A DNA stretch of 37,026 nt from DYEC01 sp034434695 (GTDB lineage Bacteria > Chloroflexota > Anaerolineae > Anaerolineales > Anaerolineaceae). Under the pieces are notes generated by a model that saw only the letters and a program-made list of their open reading frames with translations, had not been told where the DNA came from and did not search any database. Position 1 is the first letter of the stretch, and every line of letters begins with the position of its first letter. A program made the position numbers and the translations under genes. Location of the stretch: assembly GCA_034434695.1 (NCBI GenBank), contig DAOTYY010000018.1, positions 1 through 37,026 of the forward strand, read 5' to 3'. This document shows, piece after piece, positions 1 through 8,169 of the stretch.

Positions 1-1
1 C

Positions 2-61
2 AAATCCTGGCAGGGCATGTGGGCTGCACTGCTCCTGGCTGGGTCCGGTGCTGCTTTCTAA
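2..61 (+). CDS. C-terminal end of an unidentified protein (partial)
   Basis: An open frame enters the window from the left and ends with TAA at 59-61. Only 19 residues are visible (KSWQGMWAALLLAGSGAAF). The stretch is hydrophobic with a Trp pair, as in the last membrane segment of a small membrane protein, but the family cannot be told. A terminator-like hairpin begins 11 bases after the stop, which supports a real gene end here. The fragment is too short to exclude chance. Confidence 0.3.
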   Translation, partial: KSWQGMWAALLLAGSGAAF

Positions 62-71
62 GCTGTTATTG

Positions 72-101
72 GGCAGGGGGACTTCCTGCCTTTTGCCTTT
101 T
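72..101 (+). terminator. Rho-independent terminator of the upstream partial gene
   Basis: GGCAGG at 72-77 pairs with CCTGCC at 85-90 across a 7-base loop, and a T-rich run (TTTTGCCTTTT) follows at 91-101. It lies directly behind the stop at 59-61 and ahead of the promoter at 151-179, so it separates the two transcription units. The stem is only 6 bp, so strength is uncertain. Confidence 0.5.
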
Positions 102-150
102 CCCGAAATTCACCCACCGCTGATGTTACAAACACGACGAGTACCTGCCC

Positions 151-179
151 TTGCCGCCTAACCCGAATTCATGTATAAT
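151..179 (+). promoter_or_regulatory. Sigma-70-type promoter for the alpha-2-macroglobulin gene
   Basis: TTGCCG (151-156) and a perfect TATAAT (174-179) are separated by 17 bases. Transcription should start near 186, giving a leader of about 160 bases before the ATG at 349. The leader contains a small GCGGC/GCCGC hairpin near 217-234, but I recognise no riboswitch in it. Confidence 0.55.
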
Positions 180-292
180 TATAAGTACTTTCAACCCGCG
201 AAAGTTTGCGCCTCGCAAGCGGCACCCAGCCGCTGAAGGGGAACTTTTTCCCTGCCTGCGGCGTTTCTTTATCAAACCGCTTTCAAGGCGGC

Positions 293-316
293 GCTGTACT
301 GCTTGCTGTACTGCTT
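293..316. repeat. Tandem 12-bp direct repeat in the leader
   Basis: GCTGTACTGCTT occurs twice head to tail, at 293-304 and 305-316, in the untranslated leader of the alpha-2-macroglobulin gene. It probably arose by slippage. No function is evident. Confidence 0.5.
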
Positions 317-348
317 AACGAAAACCTCTTTTTTGGCAGGTGACCCCT

Positions 349-3300
349 ATGGCTCAAAAATTTGTCCCTCTGTTCTGGTTTTCCGCTTCTCTGATGTTGG
401 GCGCTTTGCTGGCGGCATGCGCCGGACAGCCTTCCGCCACCCCGTCGCCCCCGCCCGAAGCGCAGCCCACCCCAGCCCCAGAAGACTTATCCCCTCTGCT
501 GACAACGCCGCAAGCGCCCGCCCCGCTGGCAGAGCTGACCAAACCCGCCGCCGGCGAGGAAGCCGCCCTGAAGGACGAGATCGAAATCCAGTTCGACCAG
601 CCGATGGATGCGGCAAGCGTGGAAACCGCCTTCCGCATCAGCGCCGCCCAGGGCGCGGCGGTCCCGGGTAAATTCCGCTGGCTGGACAGCCGCAAACTGC
701 GCTTCCAGCCCGCTCAGCCCCTGCAGCCCGCCGCAGAGTACACCATCACCATCGAGACTACTGCCGCTGCACAGAGCGGCGTAAAGCTGGATGCTCCGCT
801 CACCTTTCGCTTCCGCACGGTGACGCCCCTGCAGGCGGCGCAGGTCTTTCCCGCGGATGGCAGCGATCAGGTACAGACCAGCACGCAGATCACCGTCATC
901 TTCAACCGTCCGGTGGTGGCGCTGGGCATTCAGGAAGAACAGGCAGACCTGCCCCAGCCTCTGACGTTTGACCCGCCGGTGAGCGGCACGGGGGACTGGG
1001 TGAACACCTCCGTCTATGTCTTCCAGCCCGAAAAACCCCTGCGAACCGGCACACAATACACCGTGACCATCCGCAAGGGGCTGACCGACTCCACCGGCAG
1101 CGCCGACAGTGCCATGCCCCAGGATTTCCAGTGGAAGTTCACCACCCTGCCGCCGCAGGTGGCAGAGGTGCAGATCGGCAAAGATACGGTCGCTATGCAA
1201 AACCCCTACAAACCGGTCCATATCTCGATTACACCGCAGCTCTCCGTCACCTTCCGCCAGCCGATGGACAAAACCAGCGTTGAAAAAGCCCTGCGGCTGT
1301 TCACGGAAACTGAAACTATCCCGCTGGGGCGCTTCCAGTGGGATAAGGACGCTAAAAAGGTCACCTTTGCGCCGCTCAGCTATCTGCGGCTGGGGACGGA
1401 TTACGCCCTGCAAATCCGTCCAGAAGCCAGCGCAGCGGACGGCGGCGCGCTGGGAGAACAGCTCAATTTTGTCTTTCAGACGATCAGCGCTCCAGAAATC
1501 CGCTATGCCGGACCGTGCAACGGCAGCCTGGATGCCGGCGATACCTGTTTCAAAATCGGCTTTGCCACGCTGATGGATACCAAATCGCTCGCCAGCCGGG
1601 TGATTTTCTCTCCCGCGCTGGAAGACGCAGAAAACTGGTATTACGACGACTATAACCAAGAAGCCGTCTGGTGGGGCTTAAAAACCTCTACCCGCTACAC
1701 TGTGCGCATCCTGCCGGGCATGCGCGATATTTACGGCAACGCCATCAATCAACCAATGACGGTCAGTTTCCTCACCGCGCCCATGCCGGCGGCGATCACC
1801 CTGCGTATGCCCGATTCGCCGATCTACCGCGTCGGCGCGCCGCAGGAGTTCTTTGTAACTTACACCAATATCCAGCAGGCGACGTTTGAAATTTACCGCG
1901 TCTCCGAAATGAATTTCATCACCTTCGCCGGCAGGTATGGAGACCAGCAACAATACTCCCCGGCGGAAAGTGCGCTGGTCTGGCGCTATGTTGAACAGAG
2001 CCAGGCGGCGCTGGATGAGACGGTGACCAAAGCCATCTCCTTCAGCGGCGCGGATGGCAGCCCCCTGCCGCCCGGCTATTACTTTTTGGGCATGGACAGC
2101 CCGCAGGTGACCTTCCCCAGCAAGGGCAGGTTTCTTGAAGGGCGGTTTTTTATGGTCGCTTCCGCCAACCTGACCCTCAAACTCTCCAGCGGCGACGGCT
2201 TGCTCTGGGTCACCGATTTCACCTCCGGCAAGCCGCTGGCGGATACAGCGGTTAAAGTGGTGAATAGCAATGACGAGACCATCATCAAAGGAAAAACCGA
2301 CGGAGACGGTTTGTTTAAGTTCGACCTGCCCAAAGCAGACTCGCAGAACGACCGCGGCTACTTCGCCATTGCCGAAGACAGCGGCGGACGCTTCGGTTTT
2401 GCCAGTTCCTACTGGTGGAGCGGCGTTTCGCCGGAAGATTTCGGCATCTGGGCATCCTATTACATCCGTCCCATCCAGAGAACGGCTTACCTTTATACCG
2501 ACCGCCCGCTCTACCGCCCCGGGCAGACGGTCTATTTCAAAGGCATCGTCCGCCTCGACCGCGATCTGGCTTACCGCCTGCCGGAGAAAAACCAGATTGA
2601 GGTGATCTTTTACAACTACGACTTGGAGGAAGTCTTCCGCCAGACCCTGCCGCTTTCGCCGTTCGGTTCGTTCAACGGCAGTTTCCTGCTGGATGAAAAC
2701 GCCGCGCTGGGCGGCTACACCATTCAGGCGAAATTCCCCGGTGAAGAGGACGTCATCGGCTATCTGTACTTCACGGTCGCCGAATACCGCAAGCCGGAGT
2801 TCGTCGTCACGCTGGATGTCGAGCCGCAGAACGTTCTGTTCGGCGGCGAGGTGCGCGCCCGCATCTCGGCGCAGTACTACGCCGGCGGCGGGTTGAGCGG
2901 CGCCGAAGTGCAGTGGGCGCTGCGCTCCAGCCCGGATTACTTCTCGCCCGGCGGCAATCTGGCTGGTTACAGCTTCTATGATGACACCGATCTGCCCCCC
3001 GAAGTCGAACAGCGGGAGCGCGAGACGCGCACCCTCAGCGAGGGCAGCGGCGTGACCGATGAGAACGGCGAGCTGACCCTCACCCTGCCGGTGGATGTCT
3101 ATACCGCCAGTCCCGGCCGCCGCCTGACGCTGGAAGTCACCGTGACCGATGTTGCCGGCACTTCAGTCAGCAGTACGGCACAGCTCAGCGCGCACCGCAG
3201 CACCGTTTATGCCGGCGTGCGCCCAGCGAACTATGTCGGCAGAGCCGGCGAAGAACAACAGTTCGACCTGATTGCCGTCAACTGGGAGGGACAGGCGGTT

Positions 3301-6300
3301 GCCGGACAGAAGCTGAACGTGGTCATCAGCCGCCGCGAGTGGTACAGCGTCCAGCAGCAGGATGCCCAAGGCGTCCTGCGCTGGGTGTCTTCGGTCAAGG
3401 ATACGCCGCTGGCGGAGTTTTCCGATGTGGTCACCGATAGCGAAGGTAAAGCCTCCGTGCGCTTCACCCCGCCGCAGGGCGGCGTCTACCGCGCCCGCGT
3501 CACTGCCGTTGACCCGCAGGGTCACACCGCCAGCGCCACCGCTTACCTGTGGGTTTCCGGTAAAGAGTACGTCCCCTGGCAGCAGAGCAATGACCGCACC
3601 TTCCGCATGGTCGCCGACCGGGATGAGTACAAACCCGGCGATACCGCCGAACTCCTGCTGGCTTCGCCCTTTCAAGGGGAAGTCTATGCGCTGGTGACGG
3701 TCGAGCGCGGGCTGATCCGCAGTCAAAAAGTGATCAAACTGACCGGCAACAGTGAGCTTTACCGCCTGCCTATCACCGCGGATATGGCGCCGCTGGTTTA
3801 TGTCTCGGCGCTGGTGATCAAAGGAGTGGATGAAACCAATCCACGCCCGGATTTCAAGATGGCGATCGCCAGCCTCAACGTATCCACCGAAAAGCAGCAG
3901 CTGCGCGTGGAAGTCCAGCCCGACCGCAAGCAAGCCGCCCCCGGCGAACAGGTCACCTATACCGTGCAGGTGAGCGATCTGGAAGGCAAGCCGGTGCAGG
4001 CGGAGGTTTCGCTCAGTCTGGCAGACCTGGCGGTGCTGGCATTGAGCGATCCCAATTCCATCCCGATACTGGATCACTTCTACGCCCGGCGCGGATTGAG
4101 CGTTGCCACGTCTTTGTCGTTGAGCAGAAATATTGAGGAGTTCAATGCTCAAATGGCTGCCATGGTGGCTGAGGGCAAAGCCGCCGGCAGCGGCGGCGGC
4201 AAGGGCGGCGGTATCCCCGGCGTGCCGGAGGTGCGCCAGAAGTTTGTGGATACCGCCTACTGGCGCGCCGATCTGACGACCGATGAAAATGGCAGCGCCG
4301 CGGTCACCCTGACCCTGCCGGATAACCTGACTACTTGGCGCATGGATGCCCGCGCCGTCACCAAAGATACGCGCGTCGGTCAAACGACGGTGGACTTGCT
4401 CAGTACCAAGCCCCTGCTGGTGCGCCCGCAGACGCCGCGTTTCTTCGTCGCCGGCGACCGCGCCGTGCTGGGCGCAGGTATCAACAACAACAGCGGGGAG
4501 AACCTGACGGTTGAAGTCACGCTGGCAGAAGCCAAAGGGCTGAAGGTCAACAGCCCGCTGACCCAGACGGTGCGCATCCCTGCCGGCAAACAGGCGTATG
4601 TGAGCTGGGAATGCGAAGTGCTGGCGGATGCGCAGCGGGTGGACCTGGTCTTCAGCGCCAAAGGCGGCGCCTATAGCGATGCCAGCCGTCCCACGCTCGG
4701 CACGCTGGAGGGGCAGGGCATCCCGGTCTATCGCTACGAAGCGCCCGAAACGGTCAGCACCTCCGGCGATCTGGCGGAAGACGGCGCCCGCAGCGAGGGC
4801 ATCCGCCTGCCGGCGCAGATGGATGTCAAAGAAGGTCAGCTTGAGGTGGTTATGGAGCCTTCGCTGGCGGCAGGCATGCGCGCTGGACTGGATTATCTCA
4901 AACATTATCCCTATGAATGCGTTGAGCAGACCGCCTCGCGCCTGCTGGCAAACGTACTCACCCGCCGTGCCATGCAGGCGGCGGGCGTGGAAAACGCCGA
5001 ACTGACCGAAAACCTGAAAACACAGGTCAATACCGCTTTGCAACGTCTCTACAACCAGCAGAACAGTGATGGCGGCTGGGGCTGGTGGGGCGGCGGGGTG
5101 AGCAGTCCGCTGACCACCGCTTATGCGGTTCTTGGGCTGGTGGAAGCGCAGGAGGCTGATTACACGGTTGATCGCGAAGTGCTTAATCGGGCGCTGGATT
5201 ATCTGGATGGACAGGCAGATCAATTGATGGCAGACCGCGCCGGCTATGCGCGCGGCGGGCGCAACACGCTGGCGTTTGTCCTTTATGTCCTTCAGCGCGG
5301 CGGGCGTCCGGATGTCAGCCTGACTACCCGCCTGTATGATGACTGGCAGTCGCTTGCGCTGTATGCCCGTGCCTTTCTGGCGCGCACCCTGTACGATGTA
5401 GACCCAGCCGACAGCCGCCTGAAAAACCTGACCAGCCACTTGGTGGATTCTGCCAGCCTTTCCGCCGCCGGCGCTCACTGGGAAGAGCCGCAGAGCGACC
5501 GCTGGAACTGGAATACTGATGCCCGCACCACTGCCATCGTACTGGGAACGCTGATCCATATTGACCCGCAAAACGCGCTCAATGTCAGCGCTGTGCGCTG
5601 GCTGATGCGCAACCGTGTGGATGGTCACTGGCGCAGTACCCAGGAAACCGCCTGGACGCTGATGGCGCTGACCGATTGGATGATCCAGAGCGGCGAAATG
5701 CAGGCAAATTATGCCTATGCCGTGGCGCTGAACGGCGAGGAGCTGGGCAGGTGGCAGGTTACCCCCGCTGCGCTGGAAGAGACGCAAACGCTGCGCGTGG
5801 AAGTGGCAAAACTGCTCAAAGATGCCACCAACCGCCTGGTGGTGGCGCGCAGTGAGGGCGCTGGACATCTCTATTACACCGCTAATCTCAAGGTCTATTT
5901 GCCTGTCCCGCAAATCAAAGCCCTCGATCAGGGTATTATCCTGACCCGCCGCTATTACGCGCTCAACGACAATCGCACGCCCATTACCGCCGCCCGGCAG
6001 GGCGATCTGGTACGCGTGCGGCTGACCGTCGTCGTGCCGCAAAGCGTGCACTACCTGCTGGTCGAAGACCCCCTGCCCGCCGGTTTGGAGGCAGTGGACA
6101 CCTCGCTCAAGACCAGCCCGCAGGGGTACGTCCCGGAAGCTCAGGACTGGCAGAGGATGGACGGGCTGGGCTGGGGCTGGTGGCATTTCAACCATGTGGA
6201 ACTGCGCGATGAAAAGGTTGTCCTCTCGGCGGATTATCTGCCCGCCGGCAGTTACACCTACACCTATCTGGCGCGCGCCAGCACGGTCGGCACCTTTCAG

Positions 6301-6384
6301 GTCATCCCGCCCACCGCACAGGAGTTTTACTTCCCGGATGTCTATGGGCGCGGCGAAGGCAGTCTGTTTGAAGTCAAGCCGTAG
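349..6384 (+). CDS. Alpha-2-macroglobulin family lipoprotein with thioester domain
   Basis: A protein of 2011 residues in the bacterial alpha-2-macroglobulin family, whose members trap attacking proteases by covalent linkage. ATG 349 is preferred over GTG 340 because AGGTGA (338-343) is a good ribosome site 5 bases upstream. The N-terminus is a lipoprotein signal with lipobox LAAC, so the protein should be anchored outside the cytoplasmic membrane. Three to four Ig-like (Big_5/SbsA type) repeats follow, then macroglobulin domains with the TDRPLYRPGQ motif at about 717-726. A Gly-rich stretch that may be part of the bait region precedes the alpha-2-macroglobulin core (LPDNLTTWR). The thioester motif CVEQ starts at Cys1524 and is intact, and the helical toroid (GGWGWWGGG) follows. 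In many bacteria this gene sits beside a PBP1C gene; none is present here. It stands alone, convergent with the ABC genes. Confidence 0.95.
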   Translation: MAQKFVPLFWFSASLMLGALLAACAGQPSATPSPPPEAQPTPAPEDLSPLLTTPQAPAPLAELTKPAAGEEAALKDEIEIQFDQPMDAASVETAFRISAAQGAAVPGKFRWLDSRKLRFQPAQPLQPAAEYTITIETTAAAQSGVKLDAPLTFRFRTVTPLQAAQVFPADGSDQVQTSTQITVIFNRPVVALGIQEEQADLPQPLTFDPPVSGTGDWVNTSVYVFQPEKPLRTGTQYTVTIRKGLTDSTGSADSAMPQDFQWKFTTLPPQVAEVQIGKDTVAMQNPYKPVHISITPQLSVTFRQPMDKTSVEKALRLFTETETIPLGRFQWDKDAKKVTFAPLSYLRLGTDYALQIRPEASAADGGALGEQLNFVFQTISAPEIRYAGPCNGSLDAGDTCFKIGFATLMDTKSLASRVIFSPALEDAENWYYDDYNQEAVWWGLKTSTRYTVRILPGMRDIYGNAINQPMTVSFLTAPMPAAITLRMPDSPIYRVGAPQEFFVTYTNIQQATFEIYRVSEMNFITFAGRYGDQQQYSPAESALVWRYVEQSQAALDETVTKAISFSGADGSPLPPGYYFLGMDSPQVTFPSKGRFLEGRFFMVASANLTLKLSSGDGLLWVTDFTSGKPLADTAVKVVNSNDETIIKGKTDGDGLFKFDLPKADSQNDRGYFAIAEDSGGRFGFASSYWWSGVSPEDFGIWASYYIRPIQRTAYLYTDRPLYRPGQTVYFKGIVRLDRDLAYRLPEKNQIEVIFYNYDLEEVFRQTLPLSPFGSFNGSFLLDENAALGGYTIQAKFPGEEDVIGYLYFTVAEYRKPEFVVTLDVEPQNVLFGGEVRARISAQYYAGGGLSGAEVQWALRSSPDYFSPGGNLAGYSFYDDTDLPPEVEQRERETRTLSEGSGVTDENGELTLTLPVDVYTASPGRRLTLEVTVTDVAGTSVSSTAQLSAHRSTVYAGVRPANYVGRAGEEQQFDLIAVNWEGQAVAGQKLNVVISRREWYSVQQQDAQGVLRWVSSVKDTPLAEFSDVVTDSEGKASVRFTPPQGGVYRARVTAVDPQGHTASATAYLWVSGKEYVPWQQSNDRTFRMVADRDEYKPGDTAELLLASPFQGEVYALVTVERGLIRSQKVIKLTGNSELYRLPITADMAPLVYVSALVIKGVDETNPRPDFKMAIASLNVSTEKQQLRVEVQPDRKQAAPGEQVTYTVQVSDLEGKPVQAEVSLSLADLAVLALSDPNSIPILDHFYARRGLSVATSLSLSRNIEEFNAQMAAMVAEGKAAGSGGGKGGGIPGVPEVRQKFVDTAYWRADLTTDENGSAAVTLTLPDNLTTWRMDARAVTKDTRVGQTTVDLLSTKPLLVRPQTPRFFVAGDRAVLGAGINNNSGENLTVEVTLAEAKGLKVNSPLTQTVRIPAGKQAYVSWECEVLADAQRVDLVFSAKGGAYSDASRPTLGTLEGQGIPVYRYEAPETVSTSGDLAEDGARSEGIRLPAQMDVKEGQLEVVMEPSLAAGMRAGLDYLKHYPYECVEQTASRLLANVLTRRAMQAAGVENAELTENLKTQVNTALQRLYNQQNSDGGWGWWGGGVSSPLTTAYAVLGLVEAQEADYTVDREVLNRALDYLDGQADQLMADRAGYARGGRNTLAFVLYVLQRGGRPDVSLTTRLYDDWQSLALYARAFLARTLYDVDPADSRLKNLTSHLVDSASLSAAGAHWEEPQSDRWNWNTDARTTAIVLGTLIHIDPQNALNVSAVRWLMRNRVDGHWRSTQETAWTLMALTDWMIQSGEMQANYAYAVALNGEELGRWQVTPAALEETQTLRVEVAKLLKDATNRLVVARSEGAGHLYYTANLKVYLPVPQIKALDQGIILTRRYYALNDNRTPITAARQGDLVRVRLTVVVPQSVHYLLVEDPLPAGLEAVDTSLKTSPQGYVPEAQDWQRMDGLGWGWWHFNHVELRDEKVVLSADYLPAGSYTYTYLARASTVGTFQVIPPTAQEFYFPDVYGRGEGSLFEVKP

Positions 6385-6426
6385 GTTGAAGCTTCCGCTG
6401 CCGCCGGGCGAAAACATGCCCAACAA

Positions 6427-6806
6427 GGTTTTGTAGCGCAAGTTTGTAACTTGCGCACCTGCAGCGCGGCTTGAGTTTCCGGGGCAGGGCGGGCAAGATG
6501 AAATCTTGCCCTACAAGAGGTTTTGCGGCGCAAGTTTGTAACTTGCGCACCTATCGAGCAGCTTGGGTTTCGGGGCAGGGCGGGCAAGATAAAATCTTGC
6601 CCTACAAGAGGTTTTGCGGCGCAAGTTTGTAACTTGCGCACCATGGCGCGGCTCGGTTTTCCGGGCAAAGCGGGCAAGTTGAAAACTTGCCCTACAAGAG
6701 GTTTTGCGGCGCAAGTTTGTAACTTGCGCACCATGGCGCGGCTCGGTTTTCCGGGCAAAGCGGGCAAGTTGAAAACTTGCCCTACAAGAGGTTTTGCGGC
6801 GCAAGT
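6427..6806. repeat. Array of four 90-92 bp palindromic repeats plus a partial fifth
   Basis: Units begin at 6427, 6519, 6610 and 6700, each starting GGTTTTG; a 17-base partial copy begins at 6790. Units 3 and 4 are identical over 90 bp. Each unit holds two hairpins: GCGCAAGTT-tgt-AACTTGCGC, and GGGCAAGTT-gaa-AACTTGCCC or the variant GGGCAAGAT/ATCTTGCCC. Both arms change together between units 1-2 and units 3-4, so pairing is kept. The array fills the gap between two convergent genes, where its hairpins may also stop transcription. Open frames through it are translated repeats and not genes. Confidence 0.9.
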
Positions 6807-6857
6807 CTTAATTTACGCAGACGGGCATGGCAGGTTGCGCCAACGGCAAACGTCCGC

Positions 6858-8165
6858 TCAGGCGGCCTTTTCGGTTGCCGCCTCCAGGTAAATCTGCTCG
6901 CTGCCGTCATCGTAGGCGAAGAGTTCGGCGTAGCGTCCCCAGTGGATCAGCGTATCCAGTTGTTTTTCGGCTTCGTCCGGAGGGAATTCCAGTTCCAGCG
7001 CCATTTGTACAATATCCCACTTCAGGGAGTGTTTTTCAGCCCGCTGGAGCATGTTCATCAGCCAGCGCACCAGCGGCAGGCGGCGGATGCGCGTAGCAAA
7101 AATCTCTTTGCGCGCCAGGATGCTCGCCTCTGCAAAGGTCTCGCCCAGCGGGGTCAGGCGGATGTCGCCCTTGGCGATGGTAGCGAATCCCAGCAGTTCT
7201 GCCGTCTCGGTTAGCGCCAGCACGGTGTCCGAATCCAGCGAAAGCTCTTCCGGCAAGCGGTAAATATCCGCTTCGTAATTGGGCTTTTCTGCCAGATGTT
7301 CCAGCAAGCCTGCCAGCGTGGGGATCGAAACATCCGGCAGGCGGCGGGTGAAGCCAAACTGACCGGGCTCCGAACCGAGTTCCTCGATTTCCGGGCGGGT
7401 TTGTCCGGCAAGCAGGGCGTAGAGCTGGTCCACTTTTTCGCGAAAATCTTCCGCATGGCGCAGACGCGGATACGGCAGGTCAATTTTGAGATCGGCGATT
7501 ATGCGTCCGGGGTCTTTATCCATGACCACAATACGGTCTGCCAGTTGGACGGCTTCTTCGATATTGTGGCTGACCATCAAAATCGCTTTGGTGGGGATTT
7601 TGCCGCTCGTCCACAACTCTAACAGCTCGTTGCGCAACGTCTCTGCGCTGAGCACGTCCAGCGCGGAGAAGGGTTCATCCAGACAGAGCAGCTCCGGCTC
7701 TACCGCCATCGCTCGCGCAAAGCCCACTTTTTGGCGCATCCCGCCGGAAAGCTCGCGTGGGTAAGCGTTCTCGAATCCGTCCAGACCGACGCGGTCAATC
7801 AAATCCATTGCCCGCGTCATGCGCAATGCCGGCGGTAGGTTGCGCGCTTTGAGAGCAAGCTCCACGTTCTCAAAGACTGTCAGCCATGGGAAAAGGGCAA
7901 AAGTCTGAAAGACAATGGTTGCGTAGGGGTTGACGCCGTTCAGCGGCTGACCGCGGTAGAGCACCTGTCCTTCAGAAGGGCGCTGCAAACCGGTCAGGAT
8001 GCGCAGCAGCGTGCTTTTGCCGCACCCGGAAGGTCCAACCAGCGCGACGAATTCCCCTTCCTGAACAGTGAGGTTGACATCCTGTACGGCGGTGAACATG
8101 CGTGCACCGCTGGTGTAATTCTGATAAATATGGCGTAATTCGAGCAGCTTTGTTCCGTTTCCCAT
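6858..8165 (-). CDS. ABC transporter ATP-binding protein, nitrate/sulfonate type, with AAA-associated C-terminal domain
   Basis: The cytoplasmic ATPase of an importer of the nitrate/sulfonate/taurine class, 435 residues. Residues 1 to about 260 form a complete ABC domain: Walker A GPSGCGKST (44-52), signature LSGGMRQK, Walker B LLCLDEP and switch His in VSHN. Residues from about 290 match the AAA-associated C-terminal domain found on some members of this class; it looks like a winged-helix regulatory module and makes the protein about 170 residues longer than a plain NitT/TauT ATPase. The ATG lies 4 bases after the permease stop, and the ribosome site GGAG overlaps the end of the permease gene, so translation is probably coupled. 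The substrate cannot be told from the sequence. Confidence 0.9.
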   Translation of the reverse strand: MGNGTKLLELRHIYQNYTSGARMFTAVQDVNLTVQEGEFVALVGPSGCGKSTLLRILTGLQRPSEGQVLYRGQPLNGVNPYATIVFQTFALFPWLTVFENVELALKARNLPPALRMTRAMDLIDRVGLDGFENAYPRELSGGMRQKVGFARAMAVEPELLCLDEPFSALDVLSAETLRNELLELWTSGKIPTKAILMVSHNIEEAVQLADRIVVMDKDPGRIIADLKIDLPYPRLRHAEDFREKVDQLYALLAGQTRPEIEELGSEPGQFGFTRRLPDVSIPTLAGLLEHLAEKPNYEADIYRLPEELSLDSDTVLALTETAELLGFATIAKGDIRLTPLGETFAEASILARKEIFATRIRRLPLVRWLMNMLQRAEKHSLKWDIVQMALELEFPPDEAEKQLDTLIHWGRYAELFAYDDGSEQIYLEAATEKAA

Positions 8166-8169
8166 AGGA

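Noticed and set aside
185..348. Riboswitch in the alpha-2-macroglobulin leader
   Set aside because: A small hairpin is present, but the conserved cores of cyclic-di-GMP, cobalamin and TPP riboswitches are not.
3163..6441. A 1092-codon open frame antisense to the alpha-2-macroglobulin gene
   Set aside because: It mirrors the codon pattern of the true gene, has no ribosome site, and its product is a low-complexity Arg/Gln/His-rich chain without any motif. The shorter antisense frames at 487-1659, 8839-9852 and 26635-27936 fail for the same reasons.
6427..6806. CRISPR array
   Set aside because: The whole 90-bp unit repeats, including what would be spacers, and units 3 and 4 are identical throughout. 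No cas genes are present.
6342..6891. Short open frames on both strands across the repeat array
   Set aside because: They are translations of the 90-bp unit (its length is a multiple of three), with internally repeated peptides and no start signals.
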